The notes under the pieces were generated by a model. The model searched no databases, was not told the origin of the DNA, and worked only from the letters and a program-made list of their open reading frames with translations. A program made the position numbers and the translations under genes. Below are positions 8,878 through 15,670 of a stretch of 64,000 nucleotides of DNA, in pieces. Where the stretch lies: contig DVHU01000008.1 of NCBI GenBank assembly GCA_018711815.1, positions 1 through 64,000 of the forward strand, given 5' to 3'. Within the stretch, counting starts at the first letter, position 1, and each line of letters opens with the position of its first letter. The DNA comes from Candidatus Egerieimonas intestinavium (GTDB lineage Bacteria > Bacillota > Clostridia > Lachnospirales > Lachnospiraceae).

Positions 8878-9908
8878 ATTTCAATCTGCGCTCCCGCAAG
8901 GGGAGCGACTCTCCGGGGACGGGGAGTGCACCCTGACGGTAAACGGATTTCAATCCACGTTCCCGCGTAGGGAGCGACCGGACTAATTCGTCATAGAAAA
9001 TAATCGCTTTGCGATTTCAACCCACGCTCCCGCGTAGGGAGGACTGTAAAAGGCCAGATCCAGCTCCTTGTTGCTCAGCATTTCAATCCACGCTCCCGCG
9101 TAGGGAGCGACAGAAATCCAGCAGTACCGGGCAATCGGCACCGTGATTTCAATCCACGCTCCCGCGAGGGGAGCGACCGTGTCTGATTATATTCATGTTT
9201 TTTTAATTCCTCATTTCAATCCACGCTCCCGCGAGGGGAGCGACAGTTACGGTAGTAACCTATGCCGGCCTGGAAAATGCTATTTCAATCCACGCTCCCG
9301 CGTAGGGAGCGACGACGCCATTTGCGACGCAATAATCGAAAAATGGATTTCAATCCACGCTCCCGCGTAGGGAGCGACCTGTATGCCCATCTGCAATAAC
9401 TGGGGTAGCATGATTTCAACCCACGCTCCCGCGTAGGGAGCGACATCAGCGACGTGTACCGGCTGCTCACTCCGGCCATATTTCAACCCACGCTCCCGCG
9501 TAGGGAGCGACGGCCGACGGCGAGTTTCACACTTACACCGGCATATTTCAACCCACGCTCCCGCGTAGGGAGCGACTAACGGATACGGTCTCCTGCGGGA
9601 GGAAGGGGAAATTTCAACCCACGCTCCCGCGTAGGGAGCGACGACCGTGAATATCGCGGAAAGAAAGGAGGACGAGGATTTCAACCCACGCTCCCGCGTA
9701 GGGAGCGACTCCCCAAAGCAAAGGAGCGTAGCCGCCTGATCCTTATTTCAACCCACGCTCCCGCGTAGGGAGCGACCATGAGTGACCTATTCAGGACGGG
9801 CCCGGCACGGAATTTCAACCCACGCTCCCGCGTAGGGAGCGACGTCGTCTCAGTGGATCCTTTGCGGATCACAACGATTTCAACCCACGCTCCCGCGTAG
9901 GGAGCGAC
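8878..9908 (-). CRISPR. Type I-C CRISPR array, 16 repeats and 15 spacers
   Basis: Repeats of 32 nt start at 8878, 8947, 9014 (31 nt), 9080, 9146, 9213, 9282, 9347, 9413, 9480, 9545, 9611, 9678, 9745, 9812 and 9877; spacers are 33-37 nt. In the crRNA sense (minus strand) each repeat begins GTCGCTCCC, forms a 7-bp hairpin CGCTCCC/GGGAGCG with a 5-nt loop, and ends in an 11-nt handle TGGRTTGAAAT. This is the classic I-C form, processed by Cas5. The repeat at 8878 is degenerate, which marks the old end; the leader lies at 9909-10084 beside cas2. The handle base R is G in the repeat at 9014 and in all repeats from 9413 on, and A elsewhere. Loops are TACGC in most, CTCGC at 9146 and 9213, and CTTGC at 8878. 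Spacer targets cannot be judged without a search. Confidence 0.98.
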
Positions 9909-10084
9909 AGCAATTTCAACTAATTTTTCATCTCTATATTTATACCATATTACCAACATCCTTCCTTTTTCTGTCCTCTTTTTCTTCAAGCTTATCTTTT
10001 CTAAAGGGTATTTCGTTCTTTTTGTATAGTTTTTCTGGTGCGAATCGGCCTGGATTTTTCTGTCTGCTTGTGCTTCGCACCAGC
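9909..10084 (-). promoter_or_regulatory. CRISPR leader
   Basis: AT-rich 176-nt stretch between cas2 and the newest repeat. It carries a 10-bp inverted repeat, CTGGTGCGAA (10035-10044) and TTCGCACCAG (10074-10083), a leader feature also seen in other type I-C loci. The last bases before the first repeat read AGTTGAAATTGCT on the minus strand, echoing the 3' end of the repeat. It is expected to hold the array promoter and the Cas1-Cas2 integration signal. Confidence 0.7.
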
Positions 10085-10375
10085 TTACAAAATCAAAGTC
10101 TTGTCTGCTGCAATTCCCCGGTCTACCCCCAGGTGTTCTACTTTTGTCTGGTATTGATTTCCCAGATAATAAAAGCGCAGACTGTCAACTTCCTTATCAA
10201 TAAGCTCTTCCAGAGTTGACTTCAGCATTATGCACTGGGCGTTATCCACAAGGCATTCAAAAACGGAATTTTGCACGCGGCGTCCATAATTGACACACTG
10301 TTTTGCCACCTTCCTAAGGCGCTTCCTGCCTGCTGCCGTCTCCGTATTCACATCGTACGTGATTAAAACTAACAT
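10085..10375 (-). CDS. cas2: CRISPR-associated endoribonuclease/integration protein Cas2
   Basis: 96 residues, usual Cas2 size. It begins MLVLITYDVNTE with the conserved Asp after the first beta strand, and continues with VNYGRRVQNSVFEC, a typical Cas2 core. Cas2 is the central dimer of the Cas1-Cas2 integrase that inserts new spacers at the leader end of the array. It is the last cas gene of the operon, 10 nt after cas1, and adjoins the leader. Confidence 0.95.
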   Translation of the reverse strand: MLVLITYDVNTETAAGRKRLRKVAKQCVNYGRRVQNSVFECLVDNAQCIMLKSTLEELIDKEVDSLRFYYLGNQYQTKVEHLGVDRGIAADKTLIL

Positions 10376-10385
10376 TTACTGCACC

Positions 10386-11417
10386 TCATTTCCACAGAAA
10401 AACAGGATAACCGTCCAAATCTCCCCGCAGGTATCTGGCGAGAAGCATGGCCTGCACATAGGGCAGCATCCCCCATTCCACCTTTTCCTTCAAGTACGGA
10501 TGGGTTATGACCTCCTTCTTTTTATTCTGCCACTCGGTAAGCACTCTCCTGCGGGTATCATCATCCATCAGAACTGCTCCATTTTCCTTCTTTGCAAAGC
10601 TTTTCCCACTTACAATCCTTTTGTTAATAAGCGACAAAACAAAACGGTCTGCCAGAACGGCCCGAAGCTCTTCAATTAAATCCAGAGACAGGGAAGCTCT
10701 CCCGGGACGCTCCGTATGAAGATACCCCACATACGGATCCAAGCCAACCGTTTCCAGCGCGGCAGTTATGTTGCTGGTAAGCAGCGTATACACAAAGGAT
10801 AAAAGCGCATTTACAGCATCCATAGGCGGCCTTTTATTTCTCCCATGAAAAGAGAAATCCTTCTTCTGTTGTAAAATCAGCTGGTCCAATACACGGAAAT
10901 ATACCTGCGCTGCCTCGCCCTCATAGCCTCGAAGCTGTTCTTTGGATTGGCAATCCTTAATAAGAGTCAAGGAATTTTTCAAAAGCCCGGAGGCTGCCTT
11001 CACACGCTCTACATCAATCTGCATACTATGATCCCGAACTGCTCGCTCCAGAACCCATCTGGCATTATGCACCTTGCCCAAAATGCAGTTTTTCGCTATA
11101 TTCAAGCTGATTTCTTCATCCCTGCTGCTGGCATACTGCTGTTCCCTTAAAATGACATTTCCCTTTACCCTCCCGGAAACCCTTGCAAGAAATTTCCCCT
11201 GGGGTGTCAAATAACACAGAGAAATATTCCTCTCTGCGCAGGCGCCCATCAGCGCCGGGCTCGTACCTCTGTAACCAAAAGATACGATTCCCTCCAAATT
11301 GTGCAGCGGCAGCCTGCCAAGCTCATTTTTCTCCTCGAGAACAACTACATTTTCTCCGTCCAAAGCCAGATAACTGTTTTCCGATGTGACGTATAATGTA
11401 TTTAATAGCTTTCGCAT
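10386..11417 (-). CDS. cas1: CRISPR-associated integrase Cas1 (type I-C)
   Basis: 343 residues. Cas1 catalyses spacer integration as a metal-dependent nuclease. The catalytic Glu is in YEGEAAQVYF, and the conserved His and Asp fall in GYLHTERPGRASLSLDLIEE, the signature of the family. The start overlaps cas4 by 16 nt and the stop is 10 nt before cas2, so cas4-cas1-cas2 form a coupled adaptation block. No truncation or missing residue was seen. Confidence 0.96.
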   Translation of the reverse strand: MRKLLNTLYVTSENSYLALDGENVVVLEEKNELGRLPLHNLEGIVSFGYRGTSPALMGACAERNISLCYLTPQGKFLARVSGRVKGNVILREQQYASSRDEEISLNIAKNCILGKVHNARWVLERAVRDHSMQIDVERVKAASGLLKNSLTLIKDCQSKEQLRGYEGEAAQVYFRVLDQLILQQKKDFSFHGRNKRPPMDAVNALLSFVYTLLTSNITAALETVGLDPYVGYLHTERPGRASLSLDLIEELRAVLADRFVLSLINKRIVSGKSFAKKENGAVLMDDDTRRRVLTEWQNKKKEVITHPYLKEKVEWGMLPYVQAMLLARYLRGDLDGYPVFLWK

Positions 11418-12079
11418 TGTTCGTCCTCCTCCAGCACCTGCTTCATATAGCTTTTCACAGAAACAGCCTTTCCCAGCTTCGGCAGACAGAGTTCCTTCAA
11501 GGAACAGGAATTACAAGCTTTTCCGTATTTCACTCGGGGTGTATATTTTCTGTCGTAATACTGATGCATTTCCCGAAACATCCTTTGTACCTCACAGCGC
11601 AGCTCCTCTGTGATTTCCACCGTTTCTCTTCTTCTGGTTTCTCCGTAGAAAAGAGCTCCCTCCGGTACGGCTGTGCAAAACATTTCCTCCAGACACATGG
11701 CCTGCGCCGCAAGCTGCAATTTATCCTCCTCCGTCAGCTTAGGTTTTCCTTTTTTATATTCAACCGGGTAAACAGAATACAGTCCCCTGTGTCCGTGGAG
11801 GGAAATTCCATCCTCGCACCTGTGAAATTCCACAATGTCGCACTCGCCACTAGCGCCAAGCTCTGCCGAGGACACCGGAAGGGCTCTGGCGATAATTGTA
11901 TCCTTTCTCTTTTCCGCCAGATACGGGTCGTGAGCCTTCTTGTGCATAAGCTCACCTGTAACCGTGTGCATATTTTCCGCCCACTGTTGCTCAATATGAA
12001 TCAGAGTCCACTGTCTCCGGCAAAACTTAAAATGCTGTATGCCCGAAATCATCAAATAATCGTCTTCCGCATACTTCAT
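11402..12079 (-). CDS. cas4: CRISPR adaptation exonuclease Cas4
   Basis: 225 residues. RecB-like nuclease with an iron-sulfur cluster; in type I-C it trims prespacers and helps select those with the right PAM and orientation. Nuclease residues appear in GECDIVEF and YPVEYKKGK, and a C-terminal cysteine set is in KACNSCSLKELC, with a further Cys near the start (HFKFCRRQW). The start overlaps the cas7 stop by one base (TAATG), and the 3' end overlaps cas1. Confidence 0.94.
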   Translation of the reverse strand: MKYAEDDYLMISGIQHFKFCRRQWTLIHIEQQWAENMHTVTGELMHKKAHDPYLAEKRKDTIIARALPVSSAELGASGECDIVEFHRCEDGISLHGHRGLYSVYPVEYKKGKPKLTEEDKLQLAAQAMCLEEMFCTAVPEGALFYGETRRRETVEITEELRCEVQRMFREMHQYYDRKYTPRVKYGKACNSCSLKELCLPKLGKAVSVKSYMKQVLEEDEQCESY

Positions 12080-12990
12080 TAAATCATCCTTTTCATTTCA
12101 ACCGAATCCGGAATCTGCTCCTGGTGAATCTCAACGGTATAATCCTGGTATCTTCTGGGGGCTTCAACCCCTTCGTTCTTCTTTACCTCCACAGCGTCAA
12201 ACAGTTTATATGCCGGGCAGTCTCCCAGCTCCTTGCTGTGTTTAAATACAATCAGCTCGCGGACAGCCATTTTCCCCCGCGCCGCCGAATGGTCGTGCTC
12301 GAACATGTTTATAATCGCCTCCCAGAGCAGCTCCAAATCTTCCTCTGTGAAACCCGTCACTTTGCGCGCCAGATTTGCGGAGACATAGCCCTCCGCCCGG
12401 TACAGACCATAGGGCACAATACTTTTTCGGCCCATTTCTGTCTGCTTATTTTCCGCATCCTTCTCCGTGGTGATGGCAACCCTTGTAATTGTTATTTCCT
12501 GGCTAACAACCGGGTCGATACTTCTGGCAAAGCCCAGCTGCACCGGGCCTCTCACCTGCCCGCAGTTCAGAGCCGCTTTCACAAAGGTGGTCATAACTGC
12601 TCCGAAGGTACGGATGTCGTAAAAATTCTTGCACATGTAATCCCGCAGCTTCAAATCTGCTTTCGGGTCGTTTTTCTTTAACTTCTTTATGGCCTCCGTC
12701 ACCTTCTTGTCCTCTGTCTCTTCAATCCCCAGAGCCTGACAGGCCGCCCGGTCGCTCCTGTTTAAGGGTACCTCCTCCTTAATATAAATCTGGAATCCCG
12801 CTTCCTCCTCCTTCACTGTCTCCACATAATTCCTGATTTTTCTTTTCAGGCAAACATCCGTCACAAGTCCCAGGCCGCTTTCCGGGTCAATTCTCGGCAT
12901 GTTTCCGGCGTCGGGGTCCCCGTTTGGATTTCCGTTCTCTACGTCAAACAATACCACAAATTCGTATCTGTTCTTGATTATCTCGCTCAT
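12079..12990 (-). CDS. cas7: Cascade backbone subunit Cas7 (Csd2)
   Basis: 303 residues, the usual Csd2 length. It begins by reading EFVVLFDVENGNPNGDPDAG, a hallmark of the Csd2/Csh2 family. Several copies coat the crRNA spacer in the type I-C surveillance complex. It starts directly after the cas8c stop and overlaps cas4 by one base, so subunit synthesis is likely coupled. Confidence 0.95.
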   Translation of the reverse strand: MSEIIKNRYEFVVLFDVENGNPNGDPDAGNMPRIDPESGLGLVTDVCLKRKIRNYVETVKEEEAGFQIYIKEEVPLNRSDRAACQALGIEETEDKKVTEAIKKLKKNDPKADLKLRDYMCKNFYDIRTFGAVMTTFVKAALNCGQVRGPVQLGFARSIDPVVSQEITITRVAITTEKDAENKQTEMGRKSIVPYGLYRAEGYVSANLARKVTGFTEEDLELLWEAIINMFEHDHSAARGKMAVRELIVFKHSKELGDCPAYKLFDAVEVKKNEGVEAPRRYQDYTVEIHQEQIPDSVEMKRMI

Positions 12991-14721
12991 TTATTTTTCC
13001 TCCTGTTTTTTATACTTTCTCTGGGTCTGCTGATAGTATCCTAAGATAAATTTACCCTGGTCCTCCAAAGACAAGCGTCTGGGAAACTCGGTCCCCAGCT
13101 TTCCTAGGATCTCTGTTAAAAGCTGCTCATAATAGGGCTTTGCCCAGCCTTTTTCCCGTTCCAATTTCTTCATGTGACTGTTTTTCAGCTTTACCAAAAC
13201 CGGAAAAACGGAAGCCGGAGTTGCACACGCTGAATTAAAATACCGGTCCCGAATCGTAGCGTTGATTGTTGGATTCGCCTCCCTTTGAATCGCCTCCAAT
13301 ACTGAAAACAGCCGTCCCAGCACATAAGCCTTGCTCTCCATCTCTTCTGTGTTTACTTCCATATAAGCTGCTCCTTTCTCCCATTTACGGTTTTGTATCA
13401 AATATGCCTTTACAATCGCTGCCCGGCCCCAGGTAACATTTCCCTGTTCCGCACGAATCCGAATAAGCGTATCTGCGTATAGTCTCTCCGGATAAGGGGC
13501 TCCCTGTAAGATAGAACGCAGTACCATGGCAGCCATATTGGGAACCGGCGATTTATCCTTGGATTTTGGATTTACCGTCTCAAACAGCATATCCCGCACG
13601 CCCAAATATTCTCTTGTCTCCCAGACCGGCCTTACAAGCTCCATTCTCTCGTAATGCCTGGACAGATTTTCCAGTATATTCCCAAATGAGCTTTCATAGA
13701 AAAAGCGAACCGACAGCCTCGCCGCATTGGGTGCCAACCCCAGAATATAAAAGCGTTGCTGCGGATTCAGTGAAATTCCCTGAATAAAAATCGGCTCTTG
13801 ATTTTTTAAATGCCCAAAAATTTCCTTTAGTTCCTCCTGATTATCAGCTCTGGAAACTACCGCCTGGAAAAAGGCATCCTGATATGCCTCCTCTCCGCCC
13901 TCCGCCCAGAACAAAATCATAGAATCTCCCAACTGAAAAACGTATTCCCGCTGGCTCAACAGATAGTTCAAAGCCGTTGTGTAGGCAAATTCCGCATATT
14001 TTCCCACCGGTGCATTGTAGCTCTGCTCCTTGCCGTAAGATTCAAAGGCCGGCGCGTTAAAGGAAATCAGCGCCGCCCCACTGGATTGGGCTCCTGGCAC
14101 TCCTTTAATGCTCTTGTGGATTCTGGCAATTTCTGACCGTTTCCCCGTCACGAGGCAAATCCCTTCTTCCGTTTTCCCGGCAACACTTCTGGCATTTTCC
14201 CAGGCCTCACGTATAGCACTGTCCTCCTGGGCATAATTCATCCCCATAGAAAAAATCAGGTTTCCGCCCGCCGTAAGCTCCTCCCAGTTTTCCTGAATCT
14301 CCGGATGGCTATTCGCCTCCAACGGATTCCATTCCTCAAAGTATCGGCAGATTGCTCTTGCCATGGGGCCTTCCACTCCCCACAAAAGGGATAAATGCCT
14401 TTCCTTTGCTGCCTGAAAACATTCCTGGGTCCGGGGATTCGTCCCATCCGCGTCGATTCCCAGCATATATTTCGCATTATCACATAAAAAGTTCGCGGAG
14501 ACTCCCGAGGAGCGGGTTACCATTTCCGGTACGGTTATCATTTGGGGAATAGATATTCTTTTCTTTTCATCTTCTCCTTTCAGAGATAGAATCCCCGTTA
14601 TCTTTCCTTCTTCGGACAAGTTAATTGCATAGGAGACCTTCGCTTGGCACCAGCCCTCTCGGGACACCTTCCCCTGCTCTGCCAGACATTCATAATAGTT
14701 TACCAACGGCTCCAACTTCAT
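12991..14721 (-). CDS. cas8c: Cascade large subunit Cas8c (Csd1)
   Basis: 576 residues from the ATG at 14721, which overlaps the cas5 stop as ATGA and has GAGGTGG just upstream; an upstream ATG at 14736 was not used. It resembles Csd1: an N-terminal MKLEPLVNYYECL, FLCDNAKYMLGID in the first third, and DSMILFWAEG in the middle. The subunit recognises the PAM and recruits Cas3. In type I-C an internal start usually also yields the small subunit Cas11c; a candidate start was not pinned down here. Confidence 0.94.
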   Translation of the reverse strand: MKLEPLVNYYECLAEQGKVSREGWCQAKVSYAINLSEEGKITGILSLKGEDEKKRISIPQMITVPEMVTRSSGVSANFLCDNAKYMLGIDADGTNPRTQECFQAAKERHLSLLWGVEGPMARAICRYFEEWNPLEANSHPEIQENWEELTAGGNLIFSMGMNYAQEDSAIREAWENARSVAGKTEEGICLVTGKRSEIARIHKSIKGVPGAQSSGAALISFNAPAFESYGKEQSYNAPVGKYAEFAYTTALNYLLSQREYVFQLGDSMILFWAEGGEEAYQDAFFQAVVSRADNQEELKEIFGHLKNQEPIFIQGISLNPQQRFYILGLAPNAARLSVRFFYESSFGNILENLSRHYERMELVRPVWETREYLGVRDMLFETVNPKSKDKSPVPNMAAMVLRSILQGAPYPERLYADTLIRIRAEQGNVTWGRAAIVKAYLIQNRKWEKGAAYMEVNTEEMESKAYVLGRLFSVLEAIQREANPTINATIRDRYFNSACATPASVFPVLVKLKNSHMKKLEREKGWAKPYYEQLLTEILGKLGTEFPRRLSLEDQGKFILGYYQQTQRKYKKQEEK

Positions 14722-15377
14722 CTGACCACCTCGCAATCCCGCAGGTTCAAAATTCCTCCTCGCATAACGGCTCTGAAAAACATAGGCTGCGGATTTTCTC
14801 TGTCCGAATAATCCATGTCAAACAGCATAAATCCCAAATCCTTTTCCGGCACCTGGCTGTATACGCTCTCAACCTCATCCTCGCACAGACAGAAATGAGC
14901 GGGAAACTCCCGGCAGCCAAAATATGGCATGTGATAGCATTCTCCCTTTCTCAACCGCCTCATGACAATATCCTTGAATTTTCCGGGATTGTCTGTAGCC
15001 TTGGCCTCGCTGGTCATCTCAAAATGCGCAGATATCACGTATTCCACATCGCAAAGCAGGACGGAGGCTCTCTGCACAATGTCCGCTTTTGTACTAATAT
15101 ACAGCGGCTTGTCCGCCCCGTTATACGCCTGGAGTACACTGCTGGCCAAAACCTTGCTCTTTACCTCATTCCGGCGGACACTGGTGAACCGGATAGGCTT
15201 TACCACACAAATCTCATCGGGTACCCACTGCAGCCCTGGATGCCAAAAAATTGAGTCCAGTATCCCTCGGGCCGCCGACGGCGTTATCACATCATAGGAA
15301 TACCGTTCCGTCTTAAATTCGGGTCTGGAAAACAGCGCATAATCTCCCCAAACCCTGACCTTTACACCAAATCCCAT
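14718..15377 (-). CDS. cas5c: Cas5 (Cas5d), crRNA-processing endoribonuclease
   Basis: 219 residues. In type I-C this protein replaces Cas6: it cuts the repeat at the 3' base of the hairpin, leaving an 11-nt 5' handle, and stays bound to it. It begins GFGVKVRVWGDYALFSRPEF with the family pattern, followed by YDVITPSAARGILDSIFW. Start ATG 15377 has GGAGAAGG before it. It is the first gene of the cas5-cas8c-cas7-cas4-cas1-cas2 operon, 290 nt from the end of cas3; a promoter is evident upstream at 15440-15468. Confidence 0.95.
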   Translation of the reverse strand: MGFGVKVRVWGDYALFSRPEFKTERYSYDVITPSAARGILDSIFWHPGLQWVPDEICVVKPIRFTSVRRNEVKSKVLASSVLQAYNGADKPLYISTKADIVQRASVLLCDVEYVISAHFEMTSEAKATDNPGKFKDIVMRRLRKGECYHMPYFGCREFPAHFCLCEDEVESVYSQVPEKDLGFMLFDMDYSDRENPQPMFFRAVMRGGILNLRDCEVVR

Positions 15378-15439
15378 GGCCTTCTCCTTTCGTTTTTGTC
15401 GTGTCTTTTGCTATACACGCTTTTATTGCTCTTAAGCCG

Positions 15440-15468
15440 AGCATAACATCTCTTGCCCCGAAAGTCAA
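15440..15468 (-). promoter_or_regulatory. Promoter of the cas5-to-cas2 operon
   Basis: Minus strand: -35 TTGACT (15468-15463), 17-nt spacer, -10 TATGCT (15445-15440). It is preceded at 15494-15482 by a TTC PAM and a 10-base seed match to the guide of the crRNA-like element at 15564, so a 32-35 nt protospacer starting there would cover the -35 box. Confidence 0.75.
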
Positions 15469-15481
15469 TATGATGTTACGA

Positions 15482-15494
15482 GAATTTTATAGAA
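15482..15494 (-). promoter_or_regulatory. Candidate Cascade target: TTC PAM plus seed match in the cas promoter
   Basis: Minus strand reads TTC (15494-15492) then TATAAAATTC (15491-15482). The guide start of the crRNA-like element is TATAATATTC (15589-15598). Nine of ten bases agree; the difference is at position 6, which is unpaired in known type I seed interactions. Homology ends after base 10, which would favour binding without Cas3 cutting. Confidence 0.55.
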
Positions 15495-15528
15495 GTTATA
15501 TTTGACATTAATCTATCTTTTGATTCCA

Positions 15529-15557
15529 TTGAATTTTTATTTTAATTCTGTTATATT
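15529..15557 (+). promoter_or_regulatory. Putative promoter of the crRNA-like RNA
   Basis: Plus strand: -35 TTGAAT (15529-15534), 17-nt spacer, -10 TATATT (15552-15557). The predicted first transcribed base, about 15564, is the first base of the pseudo-repeat. Confidence 0.5.
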
Positions 15558-15563
15558 ATTGCT

Positions 15564-15650
15564 GTCAGGAGAACCTGCGGATTGAAATTATAATATTCAG
15601 CGTAATGGCAACGGCGGAAGGCCTGCGAAGGAATTTCTTCGCAGGCCTTC
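15564..15650 (+). ncRNA. crRNA-like regulatory RNA candidate (CreR type) between cas3 and cas5
   Basis: A single degenerate repeat, 15564-15588, has GTC at its 5' end, a CAGG/CCTG hairpin with loop AGAA, then CGGATTGAAAT. The last ten bases are identical to the A-type array repeats, and the distance from hairpin to guide is exactly 11 nt, the I-C handle length. A 28-nt guide segment (15589-15616) follows and then a 14-bp perfect hairpin (15617-15650). No second repeat was seen. Established knowledge: in several CRISPR types, RNAs derived from degenerate repeats direct the effector to a cas promoter with only seed-length complementarity. The inferred target here is the cas5 promoter on the opposite strand. 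It could instead be a dead orphan repeat, but the promoter, handle length and PAM-adjacent seed match argue against that. Confidence 0.55.
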
Positions 15651-15670
15651 GCCCTTCCGCTCTCCCATTA
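15603..15670. other. Long hairpin between cas3 and the crRNA-like element
   Basis: Perfect 14-bp arms 15617-15630 and 15637-15650 with a 6-nt loop, and an outer TAATGG/CCATTA pair (15603-15608, 15665-15670) that includes the cas3 stop codon. Neither side has a T-run, so it is not a standard intrinsic terminator; it may protect RNA 3' ends or end both convergent transcripts. Confidence 0.6.

Noticed and set aside
9143-9989. Open frames through the CRISPR array (peptides with LPTRERGLK or VAPYAGAWVEI repeats)
   Set aside because: These are translations of the repeat unit; no ribosome sites, and the array explains them.
15495-15563. A creT-like toxin RNA or small ORF beside the crRNA-like element
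   Set aside because: No start codon with a ribosome site and no rare-codon mini-ORF; the seed match points to the cas promoter instead.
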